Below are positions 1-6,048 of a stretch of DNA of 6,211 nt, piece by piece; the first letter of the stretch is position 1, and each line of letters starts with the position of its first letter. The position numbers and the translations under genes are program-made. The notes under the pieces were generated by a model. It ran no database searches, had not been told where the DNA came from, and was given only the letters and a program-made list of their open reading frames with translations. This DNA comes from Gemmatimonadota bacterium (GTDB lineage: Bacteria; Gemmatimonadota; Gemmatimonadetes; Longimicrobiales; RSA9). Where the stretch lies: assembly GCA_016207445.1 (NCBI GenBank), contig JACQPS010000128.1, positions 1-6,211 on the forward strand. The letters run 5' to 3'.

Positions 1-1
1 G

Positions 2-1282
2 CCGCTGGACGCGCGCTTCCGCCCGAGTGCGCCGGAGCCGCTGGCCACGCGCGCTGCGGTATCGGCCACGCGCGGCGCAGGGTCGCCGCCTCGGCGCTAC
101 TCTCCCTGGGCCACGCTGCTGCCGCGCTACTGGCTGCCGGTGCTGAGCCGGGACGCAGTGGCGGGGAACTTCTACGGCGCCTATACGGCCGGCCAGGACC
201 TGGTGGGCCGGCACGCGTATGAGGGGTGGCTGGCGTTCGCGCCCGACGACGGGCACGTGCAGGGAGCGGGGCAGTACACCTATCGCGGATTCGGCAATCC
301 CGTTTTCGGCGTAGAGGTCTCGAGCACGCTGGAGGGCGGGCTCGCGCCCGTCCGGAATCGCCCGGATACGGCCGTGGCCTTCCTGCTGCGCGAGCACGAC
401 ATCGCGCTCTTCGCCACGCTGCGGCGCAGCCGCTGGCGCTCCGCCGCCGCCTTGACCGCGGGCGCGGACTACTCGGTCGATCGCCTCACCTCTACGGATC
501 CGAAGTTCGGCTTCTCCGACCCGGAGGACGAACTGCTCGGGGCGTTCGCCTTTGGCAGCTTTGCTTATTACCGGGTGCACGCGTTTTCCGTCAGCCGTGA
601 AGACGGCTTCACCGTCTTGCTCGGCGGACGGCGGCGTTGGGAGCGAGGCGCTACCGACATCCCGAACGGCGTGGGAGCCGATGCCGGTTACTCCGAAGCC
701 ACGGGCCGGATCACGGCCTACCGCGCGATCTCTCGCCTCGGCTTCGCCAACCAGGTCCTCGCTGGACGCGCCAGCGCGGTCCTGCGGACGGGGCCGGGCG
801 CGGGCGCACGCGCCGCCGACATCGGCGGCGCACCCGGATCGGCGGCCGCGCTGCTTCTGGGCGAGCTCGGCGGAGCCGGCCCCTTCCTGCCGCTGCGCGG
901 TTTCCGCGACGGCGTTCGGGCCGGCACCCGTGCCTGGACCGCGAGCGTCGAGGCCCGGCTGCCCGTGGCAATCGTTGGCCGTGGCTTCGGCCTCTGGCCC
1001 GTGTTCCTCGATCGGGTTTCCGCCGCCGCCTTCCTCGACGCTGGCGACGCATGGTGCAGCGCCGCCGAGGAGCAGCAGTTGGCGTTCTGCACGCGCGACT
1101 TCATTGACAGCGCCAGCATCCCCTCGACCGGGGCCATCCTGCTCGGCGCCGGCACCGAGCTCGCTCTCGACTTCTCGCTCTTCTACTCGGCGCCGCTCCG
1201 ACTGCGCGCCGGTCTGGGTTACCCCGTGCGCGGCCCCGGCGACGAGCCCGTGGCGTACCTCCAGTTCGGCTCCTCCTTCTGA
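2..1282 (+). CDS. Outer-membrane beta-barrel, Omp85/surface-antigen-like C-terminal part (5' partial)
   Basis: The reading frame is open from base 2, so the gene begins before the window; the GTG at 140 is only an internal codon. The visible part reads RYSPWATLLPRYWLPVL early on, then long alternating hydrophobic/polar strands rich in Gly, Ala and aromatics, as in a transmembrane beta-barrel. Near the end are an LRGF motif (893-904), like the conserved [VL]RG[FY] loop motif of Omp85 barrels, an FLDAGDAW segment, and a final strand ending in Phe (QFGSSF), the usual C-terminal signal for the BAM machinery. Two cysteines (codons 1055 and 1088) flank an acidic loop and could form a disulfide outside the cytoplasm. 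In Gemmatimonadota such barrels often follow a TolB/WD40-like beta-propeller; that part would be upstream and is not visible. The substrate or role is unknown: export, assembly or surface binding are all possible. The barrel assignment is fairly sure, the exact subfamily is not. Confidence 0.78.
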   Translation, partial: PLDARFRPSAPEPLATRAAVSATRGAGSPPRRYSPWATLLPRYWLPVLSRDAVAGNFYGAYTAGQDLVGRHAYEGWLAFAPDDGHVQGAGQYTYRGFGNPVFGVEVSSTLEGGLAPVRNRPDTAVAFLLREHDIALFATLRRSRWRSAAALTAGADYSVDRLTSTDPKFGFSDPEDELLGAFAFGSFAYYRVHAFSVSREDGFTVLLGGRRRWERGATDIPNGVGADAGYSEATGRITAYRAISRLGFANQVLAGRASAVLRTGPGAGARAADIGGAPGSAAALLLGELGGAGPFLPLRGFRDGVRAGTRAWTASVEARLPVAIVGRGFGLWPVFLDRVSAAAFLDAGDAWCSAAEEQQLAFCTRDFIDSASIPSTGAILLGAGTELALDFSLFYSAPLRLRAGLGYPVRGPGDEPVAYLQFGSSF

Positions 1283-1291
1283 AACATCGAC

Positions 1292-1327
1292 CCCGATCCC
1301 TATCCCGATCCCGATCCCGATCCCGAC
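1292..1327. repeat. Hexanucleotide tandem repeat CCCGAT, about six units
   Basis: Six consecutive 6-base units start ten bases after the barrel-gene stop codon: CCCGAT, CCCTAT, three more CCCGAT, and a last CCCGAC. One unit has a G-to-T change and the last ends in C. The tract lies outside the coding sequences called on either side, so a change in copy number would not shift a reading frame. It forms no evident hairpin. Confidence 0.85.
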
Positions 1328-1358
1328 AAACCGCCGCTCTGGTACGAAACCTGTACCT

Positions 1359-1375
1359 CCTCTCGGCAGGAGAGG
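1359..1375 (+). other. Small hairpin just upstream of a ribosome binding site
   Basis: CCTCTC (1359-1364) and GAGAGG (1370-1375) form a perfect 6-bp stem with a GGCAG loop. The 3' arm is a purine-rich, Shine-Dalgarno-like string, but the better-placed site for the next gene is 1381-1388, outside the stem. The hairpin could shape the leader of the small gene at 1394; no T-tract follows, so it is unlikely to be a terminator. Chance is possible. Confidence 0.3.
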
Positions 1376-1393
1376 TCAGCGAAGGGAGAAGCC

Positions 1394-1648
1394 ATGGCCG
1401 GCAAGCGACCCGACCAGTACCGCATTGCACCCGCCGAGGGTGGCGCCACTGATTACAAAACCTATCCCAACCGCGCCGAGGAAGGGCAACACCAGCACGA
1501 GCTCTACGGCCGCGTCATGAAGGGCGCCAGGGCCGCGCAGCCCATGCCGCCCGCCGTCCCGGAGCCCGCCGCCGAGCGCGGCCGGGCGCGCGAGCTCGAG
1601 CGCCAGAAGCGCGTCCGCCGCCACACCCACAAGAGGCGCCGCCGCTAG
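1394..1648 (+). CDS. Small, highly basic protein of unknown function (84 aa)
   Basis: The ATG is preceded by GAAGGGAG (1381-1388) at a five-base spacing, which supports this start and makes a real gene likely. I do not recognise the family. The first half is polar with Tyr, Asp and Gly (IAPAEGGATDYKTYP at about residues 11-25) and a His/Gln patch (GQHQHELYGR, 31-40). A Pro/Ala linker follows (about 47-61), then an Arg/Lys-rich tail from residue 62 that ends in KRRRR. There is no signal peptide, membrane segment or cysteine. The tail would suit binding to nucleic acid or another polyanion, but that is inferred from composition only. It lies alone between the barrel gene and the nrdJ promoter. 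A longer frame on the opposite strand lacks comparable support. Confidence 0.6.
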   Translation: MAGKRPDQYRIAPAEGGATDYKTYPNRAEEGQHQHELYGRVMKGARAAQPMPPAVPEPAAERGRARELERQKRVRRHTHKRRRR

Positions 1649-1900
1649 CCTCGCGCGCCGCCGCCGACGCCGCACCGCTGTCGGTCGCGAGTTCTCCCGG
1701 CGTCGGGCTCGCGAGGAGGCGCGTGCGGGCCAGCGCACGCCCCGTGCACTCCTCTGGACCCGTCCGGCTTCGCCCTCCTTTCGGGCACCGCAGCCATCGC
1801 TAGCGCCCGCCTGGCCCGAAAAAAATCGTGCTGCCAGGGCCATTTTCGCGGAGCCGCCGACGCCGCTTCGGGGTATCAAATCGCAGCGGCCCCAAGAGGC
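1649..1900. other. Intergenic stretch with no supported gene
   Basis: No start with a convincing ribosome binding site and no protein-like frame was found on either strand, and nothing resembles a tRNA or rRNA. It contains several inverted repeats: CTCGCG...CGCGAG (1650-1655/1686-1691), an 8-base palindrome CTCGCGAG (1708-1715), a 7-bp GC hairpin (1721-1740), and CCTGGC/GCCAGG (1810-1815/1833-1838) enclosing a run of seven A (1819-1825). The remainder is GC-rich and featureless. The stretch ends where the nrdJ promoter begins. Confidence 0.6.
1721..1740 (+). terminator. Weak candidate terminator hairpin after the small gene
   Basis: GCGTGCG (1721-1727) and CGCACGC (1734-1740) make a perfect 7-bp GC-rich stem with a GGCCAG loop, 73 bases beyond the stop codon of the small gene. 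There is no T-tract after it, so intrinsic termination is doubtful. In high-GC genomes such hairpins occur by chance. Confidence 0.22.
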
Positions 1901-1929
1901 TTGACCACAAGATGTCGGGGTCTTAGAAT
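1901..1929 (+). promoter_or_regulatory. sigma70-type promoter of nrdJ
   Basis: The -35 element TTGACC (1901-1906) and the -10 element TAGAAT (1924-1929) each match the vegetative consensus at five of six positions and are separated by the ideal 17 bases. Transcription would begin near 1936, giving a leader of about 54 bases before the GTG start of nrdJ. The local base composition is more AT-rich than its surroundings. This is the strongest promoter visible in the window, and it is overlapped by the two NrdR-like boxes. Confidence 0.85.
1905..1920 (+). promoter_or_regulatory. NrdR box 1 (upstream half of the pair)
   Basis: The 16-mer CCACAAGATGTCGGGG fits the core of the known NrdR box (ACACTATATATTGTGT) at the conserved C4, A6, A8, T9, T11 and G13 positions. 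It is weaker than box 2, with G at 7 and 10 and C at 12. It overlaps the last two bases of the -35 hexamer and lies in the promoter spacer, so a bound repressor would block RNA polymerase. Its strongest support is the partner site exactly 32 bp downstream, with 12 of 16 bases identical. Confidence 0.75.
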
Positions 1930-1936
1930 AGAAGCC

Positions 1937-1952
1937 CCACTACATATAGGGG
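1937..1952 (+). promoter_or_regulatory. NrdR box 2 (downstream half of the pair)
   Basis: The 16-mer CCACTACATATAGGGG matches the NrdR consensus core CWATATATWG at nine of ten positions (CTACATATAG). It starts seven bases after the -10 hexamer, over the expected transcription start. Its 32-bp spacing from box 1 is about three helical turns, the spacing typical of NrdR box pairs upstream of RNR operons. NrdR is a zinc-ribbon/ATP-cone repressor that binds such pairs when loaded with ATP/dATP; no nrdR gene is in this window. Confidence 0.85.
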
Positions 1953-1989
1953 CGATCCGGCCCCCAAAAGCCGCAGCAGGAGTCCGCAA

Positions 1990-4590
1990 GTGGAATCCGA
2001 TCAGGGATTTGCCCGGACAGCGTCATCATCTTCGTCTCAGGCGCAGAGGAACGCCATGAAGCACACCGCCCCCGTCGACGCGCGCCCGGCCGTGGAGCCG
2101 GAGCCGCCGCTGCCGGACGATCTGCCGCCGGCGGATCTGTCGGACAACGCGCGCATCATCCTGGCCCGCCGCTACCTGCGAAAGGATGAGAGCGGCCGTC
2201 CGATCGAGGAGCCGGAGCAGATGTTCTGGCGCATCGCGCGCGTGATCGCCGCGGCGGACGCGCATTACGGCGCGAGCCCGAAGGCGGTGGAGGCGCTGGC
2301 GCGGGAGTTCTATCGGCTGATGGCCACGCGGCTGTTCGAGCCGAACTCGCCCACGCTGATGAACGCGGGTCGGCCTCTGGGCCAGCTGTCTGCGTGCTTC
2401 GTGCTGCCGGTGGCGGACGCGCTCTCGAACGGTGCCGACGGCATCTACGACACGCTGCGCGCGATGGCGCTGGTGCACCAGTCGGGCGGCGGCACGGGCT
2501 TCAGCTTCAGCCGGCTGCGTCCGAGGGGGGACGTGGTGCGCTCGACCATGGGCGTTGCGAGCGGCCCCGTCTCGTTCATGAAGCTGTACGACTCGTCGAC
2601 GGAGGTGGTGAAGCAGGGCGGCACGCGTCGCGGCGCCAACATGGGTATCCTGCGCGTGGACCATCCGGACATCCGGGAGTTCATCACCTGCAAGACGGAC
2701 GTGACGCAGGTGACGAACTTCAACATCTCGGTCGCCGTCACGGATGCGTTCATGTCCGCACTGGAGCAGGGCGAGAAGTACCCGCTGGTGAACCCGCGCA
2801 CCTCGGAGGTGGTGGGGTGGGAGGACGCGCGCGCGATCTTCGACCTGATCGTGGAAGGTGCGTGGGCCACGGGCGAGCCCGGTGTGTTCTTCGTCGACCG
2901 CGCCAACGACTATAACCCGGTGCCGAAGCTCGGGGGCTACGAGGCGACGAATCCGTGCGGCGAGCAGCCGCTGCTGGCGTACGACGTGTGCAACCTGGGC
3001 TCGGTGAACGTCGGCGCCTTCGCCCGGACCGATGCGCCCGCGGACGCGCGGCCGGAGGAGAAGATCGATTGGGACGGGCTGCGCCAGGTCGTGCATCTGT
3101 CCACGCATTTCCTCGACAACGTCATCGACGCCAATCAGTACCCGCTCGCGGAGATCGAGGCGCTGGCCCAGCGCATCCGCCGGATCGGCCTGGGCGTCAT
3201 GGGGTGGGCGGACCTGCTGGTGCGCGTGGGGGTGCCCTACCACAGCGAGGACGCGATCGCGCTGGCGCGCCAGGTCATGGGCTTCGTGGACGAGGAGGCG
3301 AAGCGCGCCTCGGAGAAGCTGGCCGAACAGCGCGGGGTTTTCCCGGCCTGGGCAGAGAGTATCTGGGGCCCGGAGGAGACCTGCGCCCGCGCGCTCGACG
3401 GTTCGCGCATCCGCCCGTTGCGCCCGCTGCGCAACTGCAACGTGACCACCGTGGCGCCGACCGGCACGATCTCGATCCTCGCCGATTGCTCCGGCGGGAT
3501 CGAGCCGCTCTTCGCCATCGCCTTCATGCGCAACCAGGCGGGCGTGCTCATGCCGGACGTGAACCGGGACTTCGTGCGGCTGGCGCGCGAGCAGGGCTGG
3601 TACTCGGAGGAGCTGATGCAGCGCATTGCCGAGGACGGGCACCTGCACGGCCCGGAGGTCCCCGAATCGGTGCAGCGCGTGTTCGTGACCGCGCACGACG
3701 TCACGCCCGAGTGGCACATCCGGATGCAGGCGGCCTTCCAGGAATTCGTGGACTCGGCCATCTCGAAGACGTGCAATTTCCCGCGCGAGGCCACGCCGGA
3801 GGACGTGCGCGCGATCTACCGGCTCGCCTACGAGCTCGGGTGCAAGGGCGTGACCGTGTACCGCGATGCCTCGCGTCCCGCGCAGGTGCTGTCGACCGGC
3901 AGGACCGCGAAGGAAGTGGCGGGCGTGAACGGGACGGCGGCCGACCTGGATTCGCAGGTCGCGGATGCGCGCGAGCGCATCCATCGTCTGGAGCACGAGA
4001 ACGAGGAGTTGCGCAAGCGGGTGGACGAGGCGGAGAGCGGGGTCGTGAAGCGTCGCACCAAGCGAACGCGGCCCTCGGTGCTGCAGGGCACCACGCGCCG
4101 CATGCCGAGCCCGCTCGGCGACGTGTACGTCACCATCAACGAGGACGAGCAGGCGCGGCCGTTCGAGGTGTTCGTCACGCTGGGCAAGGCGGGCGGCGCG
4201 GCCATGGCGGATGCCGAGGCCATCGGCCGGCTCATCTCGCTCGCGCTGCGCAGCGGCATCGGCGTGCAGGCGGTGATCCAGCAGCTGCGCGGCATCTCGT
4301 GCGACCGCGCCGTCGGTTTCGGCCCGAACAAGATCCTGTCCGTGCCGGATGCCATCGCGCAGGCGCTCGCGCTGCGCGAGCAGGAAAAGGCGGGTGTGCA
4401 GCAGGAGCTGCCGATCGCGCTGCCGCAGCCGGCGCCGGTCGAGGCGACGACGCCCGCGCCCGCCCCCGAGCCGGAGCGCTACGACGCGAGCGAGACCTTC
4501 ATCGGCACCTGCCCCGAGTGCGCGGCCGAGCTGCGCTATGCCGAGGGGTGCATGAGGTGCGACGCCTGCGGCTACAGCGAGTGCGGCTGA
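1990..4590 (+). CDS. nrdJ: Adenosylcobalamin-dependent (class II) ribonucleotide reductase NrdJ
   Basis: This cytosolic enzyme reduces ribonucleotides to deoxyribonucleotides, using adenosylcobalamin to make a thiyl radical, so it needs neither oxygen nor an NrdB subunit. The RNR barrel shows all hallmarks: redox Cys136 (LSACFVLP), the active-site loop NPCGEQ with Asn321, thiyl Cys323 and Glu325, the partner redox Cys334 (VCNLGS), and the phosphate-binding PTGTIS loop (490-495). After the barrel come a charged coiled coil (about 652-682), a TSCPD-type domain (about 698-797, with GISCD), a Pro/Ala linker, and a six-cysteine tail (841, 844, 854, 857, 860, 865) like the zinc-ribbon/redox tail of NrdJ_Z enzymes. 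No ATP-cone is seen at the N-terminus. The GTG at 1990 has AGGAG (1978-1982) seven bases upstream; an in-frame ATG at 2056 with AGAGGA before it is an equally good start and would remove a 22-residue Ser-rich leader. The full length of 866 aa is usual, with no truncation. Confidence 0.97.
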   Translation: MESDQGFARTASSSSSQAQRNAMKHTAPVDARPAVEPEPPLPDDLPPADLSDNARIILARRYLRKDESGRPIEEPEQMFWRIARVIAAADAHYGASPKAVEALAREFYRLMATRLFEPNSPTLMNAGRPLGQLSACFVLPVADALSNGADGIYDTLRAMALVHQSGGGTGFSFSRLRPRGDVVRSTMGVASGPVSFMKLYDSSTEVVKQGGTRRGANMGILRVDHPDIREFITCKTDVTQVTNFNISVAVTDAFMSALEQGEKYPLVNPRTSEVVGWEDARAIFDLIVEGAWATGEPGVFFVDRANDYNPVPKLGGYEATNPCGEQPLLAYDVCNLGSVNVGAFARTDAPADARPEEKIDWDGLRQVVHLSTHFLDNVIDANQYPLAEIEALAQRIRRIGLGVMGWADLLVRVGVPYHSEDAIALARQVMGFVDEEAKRASEKLAEQRGVFPAWAESIWGPEETCARALDGSRIRPLRPLRNCNVTTVAPTGTISILADCSGGIEPLFAIAFMRNQAGVLMPDVNRDFVRLAREQGWYSEELMQRIAEDGHLHGPEVPESVQRVFVTAHDVTPEWHIRMQAAFQEFVDSAISKTCNFPREATPEDVRAIYRLAYELGCKGVTVYRDASRPAQVLSTGRTAKEVAGVNGTAADLDSQVADARERIHRLEHENEELRKRVDEAESGVVKRRTKRTRPSVLQGTTRRMPSPLGDVYVTINEDEQARPFEVFVTLGKAGGAAMADAEAIGRLISLALRSGIGVQAVIQQLRGISCDRAVGFGPNKILSVPDAIAQALALREQEKAGVQQELPIALPQPAPVEATTPAPAPEPERYDASETFIGTCPECAAELRYAEGCMRCDACGYSECG

Positions 4591-5321
4591 TGGCTACGAC
4601 GCCCGCCGCCGTCGAGGCACCCCCCCGGGCCCCGATCTGGGAAGACTTCGTCGACATCTTCTTCGATCCCCGCGCGGTGTTCGAGCGCCGGCGCGACGGG
4701 CGCTTCGTGCTCGCGCTACTGGTGCTGAGCGTTGCCGTGGCGGTGCTTTTCTTCGCCGCGCAGAAGGCGCTCGCGCCCGTCTTCGATGCGGAGTTCGCCC
4801 GCATGTCGGCGCGATTGATGGCAAAGAACCCGCAGCTGACGGCGGAACAGGTCGGGCGCATGCGGGAGATGGGCGAGACCTTCGGCGTCATCGGCTTCGC
4901 CGTCGTCTTTCCGGTTGCGATCCTGGTGGGCGGGCTGATCCTCTGGGGCATCGGCAAGCTGTTCGGCGCGGCCGTCTCCGTGGGCGCGGCCGTGATGGTG
5001 GCCACCTACTCGAAATTCCCGGTGCTGGTCCAGCAGCTGGCGGGTGTGGCGCAGGGGTACGTGCTCAGCCCCGAGGCGCTGGACGGCCACAACCGGGTCT
5101 CCCTGGGGCCGGCCCGCTTCTACGATCCCGACGTCGTCTCCCCCATGCTGATCGCGCTCGCCGGGCGGCTGGACCTCTTCACGCTCTGGTCCACGCTACT
5201 GGTCGGGTTGGCGCTGCACGTGGTGGGGAAGCTGCCGAAGCGGGAAGCGTTCCTCGCCGCGGGCGTGTTCTGGGTGCTGGGCGCCTTCTGGCCGATCCTC
5301 GGGGCGCTGCGGCAGGGGTGA
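4590..5321 (+). CDS. Yip1-family integral membrane protein
   Basis: The product is a 243-residue polytopic inner-membrane protein. After a soluble N-terminus with WEDFVDIFFDPRAVFERRRDGR (about 17-38, split here by context), typical of the start of bacterial YIP1 domains, hydrophobic segments lie at about 39-58, 97-122, 128-150, 194-213 and 220-240, so roughly five helices. A charged, Met-rich loop (about 67-95) links the first two. Bacterial Yip1-domain proteins have no settled biochemical role; links to membrane organisation are extrapolated from eukaryotic Yip1. The ATG shares its A with the nrdJ TGA (TGATG), and no clear ribosome binding site precedes it, so translation probably depends on re-initiation after nrdJ. 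It should therefore be expressed with nrdJ and fall under the same NrdR-type control. No residues suggest a part in nucleotide metabolism. The family call is by pattern and could be a related DUF. Confidence 0.78.
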   Translation: MATTPAAVEAPPRAPIWEDFVDIFFDPRAVFERRRDGRFVLALLVLSVAVAVLFFAAQKALAPVFDAEFARMSARLMAKNPQLTAEQVGRMREMGETFGVIGFAVVFPVAILVGGLILWGIGKLFGAAVSVGAAVMVATYSKFPVLVQQLAGVAQGYVLSPEALDGHNRVSLGPARFYDPDVVSPMLIALAGRLDLFTLWSTLLVGLALHVVGKLPKREAFLAAGVFWVLGAFWPILGALRQG

Positions 5322-5330
5322 GGACGTTGG

Positions 5331-5356
5331 GCCGGCCGCGCGCGGGCCCGGCCGGC
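5331..5356 (+). terminator. Possible intrinsic terminator of the nrdJ-yip1 operon
   Basis: GCCGGCC (5331-5337) and GGCCGGC (5350-5356) form a perfect 7-bp GC stem with a 12-base GC-rich loop, ten bases after the stop codon. The following bases (GTCGTCTAATTTA) are only moderately T-rich, so the site is a weak intrinsic terminator at best, though it stands out as the one AT-richer spot in the gap. Confidence 0.42.
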
Positions 5357-5452
5357 GTCGTCTAATTTACGCGCCTGAACCGGATCTCCAGGCGAGCGTC
5401 CCCGTCCGTCTCCCATCCGCCGCCACCACCCCTCCGCGTCTTCGCGCGCCTC

Positions 5453-5481
5453 TTGCCCCGGCCCCCGGGCCGCCCTAGCCT
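5453..5481 (+). promoter_or_regulatory. Weak candidate promoter for the 5504 gene
   Basis: TTGCCC (5453-5458) and TAGCCT (5476-5481) are 17 bases apart and keep the most conserved promoter positions (TTG, and TA...T). A start near 5488 would give a short leader holding the GGAGG site. The match is partial and the sequence is GC-rich, so this is tentative. Confidence 0.35.
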
Positions 5482-5503
5482 ATCCGCCCCCGGAGGCGGA
5501 CTC

Positions 5504-5980
5504 ATGAGAATAGCGATCGATCCGATCCCGGTCGTCGTGGGCATCTATGCCTATGTGGGGGAGATTCTTTCGCGCACGGCCCAGCGGCGCGAGGGCGAAA
5601 GCGCACAGCCACTGGCGCGGCGGTACGCGGGGAAGCGAGGCGATGCCGATCGGGAGGTGCAGCGGCTGGTGCGCGCGCTGCACGCAGACGTGAAGATCGC
5701 CGACAAGCTGCTCAAGAAGACGGCGGATGTGTGGAAGATCTCGCAGGAGACGGATCTCGTCGATCTGGTCGTGCAGGCACGCGGCGACGAGCCGCAGCCG
5801 CAGGCCTACGTCCTGCTCCAGCCCGCGCAGATTCGCGAGCTGCTGGCCACGATCCGCACCGCCGCAGCCGGGGCGGGCGAGTCGGAGGAGACGCTCGAGC
5901 AGCTCGAGCGGGCCGCCGATGGGATCGAAGCGCGTCCGAGCGAATACCTCACCTTCGGCTTCGACCCCTGGGGCGTCTGA
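5504..5980 (+). CDS. Soluble, mostly helical protein of unknown function (158 aa)
   Basis: The ATG is chosen because a strong GGAGG (5492-5496) lies seven bases upstream; in-frame sequence before it is Pro-rich and unlike the rest. I do not recognise the family. The N-terminus MRIAIDPIPVVVGIYAYVGEIL has a short hydrophobic patch (about 8-22) that is too short and polar to be a sure membrane helix or signal peptide. The centre (about 46-92) is charged and amphipathic, rich in Asp/Lys/Arg with regular Leu/Val. A YVLLQPAQIRELLATI helix (102-117), an acidic stretch (125-143) and the aromatic tail EYLTFGFDPWGV follow. There are no cysteines and no catalytic motif I can name. It is set apart from the nrdJ-yip1 unit by a hairpin and by about 180 bases, so it is probably transcribed separately. 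Confidence 0.72.
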   Translation: MRIAIDPIPVVVGIYAYVGEILSRTAQRREGESAQPLARRYAGKRGDADREVQRLVRALHADVKIADKLLKKTADVWKISQETDLVDLVVQARGDEPQPQAYVLLQPAQIRELLATIRTAAAGAGESEETLEQLERAADGIEARPSEYLTFGFDPWGV

Positions 5981-6026
5981 GCGGCGCGGAAGCGCGTGCT
6001 CTGCGCTTGCTCCCGCACCCGCCCGG

Positions 6027-6048
6027 GCCGGGCCTGCTTGGGTCCGGC
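6027..6048 (+). repeat. Inverted repeat between genes, overlapping a promoter-like -35
   Basis: GCCGGGCC (6027-6034) and GGTCCGGC (6041-6048) pair over eight bases in RNA, with one G-U pair and a TGCTTG loop. It lies 46 bases after the preceding stop codon and has no T-tract. It could end transcription of the 158-residue gene, or serve as an operator since it covers the TTGGGT element of the next promoter-like pair. Confidence 0.4.

Noticed and set aside
140..1282. A complete barrel gene beginning at GTG 140
   Set aside because: The frame continues upstream to the window edge with barrel-like sequence (YSPWATLLPRYWLPVL), and no ribosome binding site precedes the GTG; the gene is truncated by the window.
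552..1520. A 322-codon plus-strand frame overlapping the barrel gene and the small gene
   Set aside because: Ser/Pro/Arg-rich shadow composition with no start signal, while the barrel frame shows clear strand patterning to its C-terminal Phe.
1376..1879. A minus-strand frame across the small gene and the intergenic stretch
   Set aside because: Ala/Arg/Gly-rich with no family resemblance. The plus-strand 84-residue frame has the better ribosome binding site and composition, though this is the least certain of the rejected frames.
1649..1989. A cobalamin riboswitch upstream of the B12-dependent enzyme gene
   Set aside because: The leader after the promoter is only about 54 bases, far too short for the roughly 200-base riboswitch, and no B12-box-like sequence is seen. 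Control by NrdR fits instead.
2026..3996. A 656-codon open frame on the minus strand
   Set aside because: It lies wholly opposite nrdJ, is overloaded with Arg/His/Leu as expected of the complement of GC-rich codons, and shows no protein family or ribosome binding site. nrdJ in the opposite strand is certain.
2955..4589. An in-frame upstream extension of the Yip1-family gene into nrdJ
   Set aside because: The sequence before 4590 in that frame is low-complexity Arg/Ala/Gly text that shadows nrdJ; protein-like sequence begins only at the ATG at 4590.
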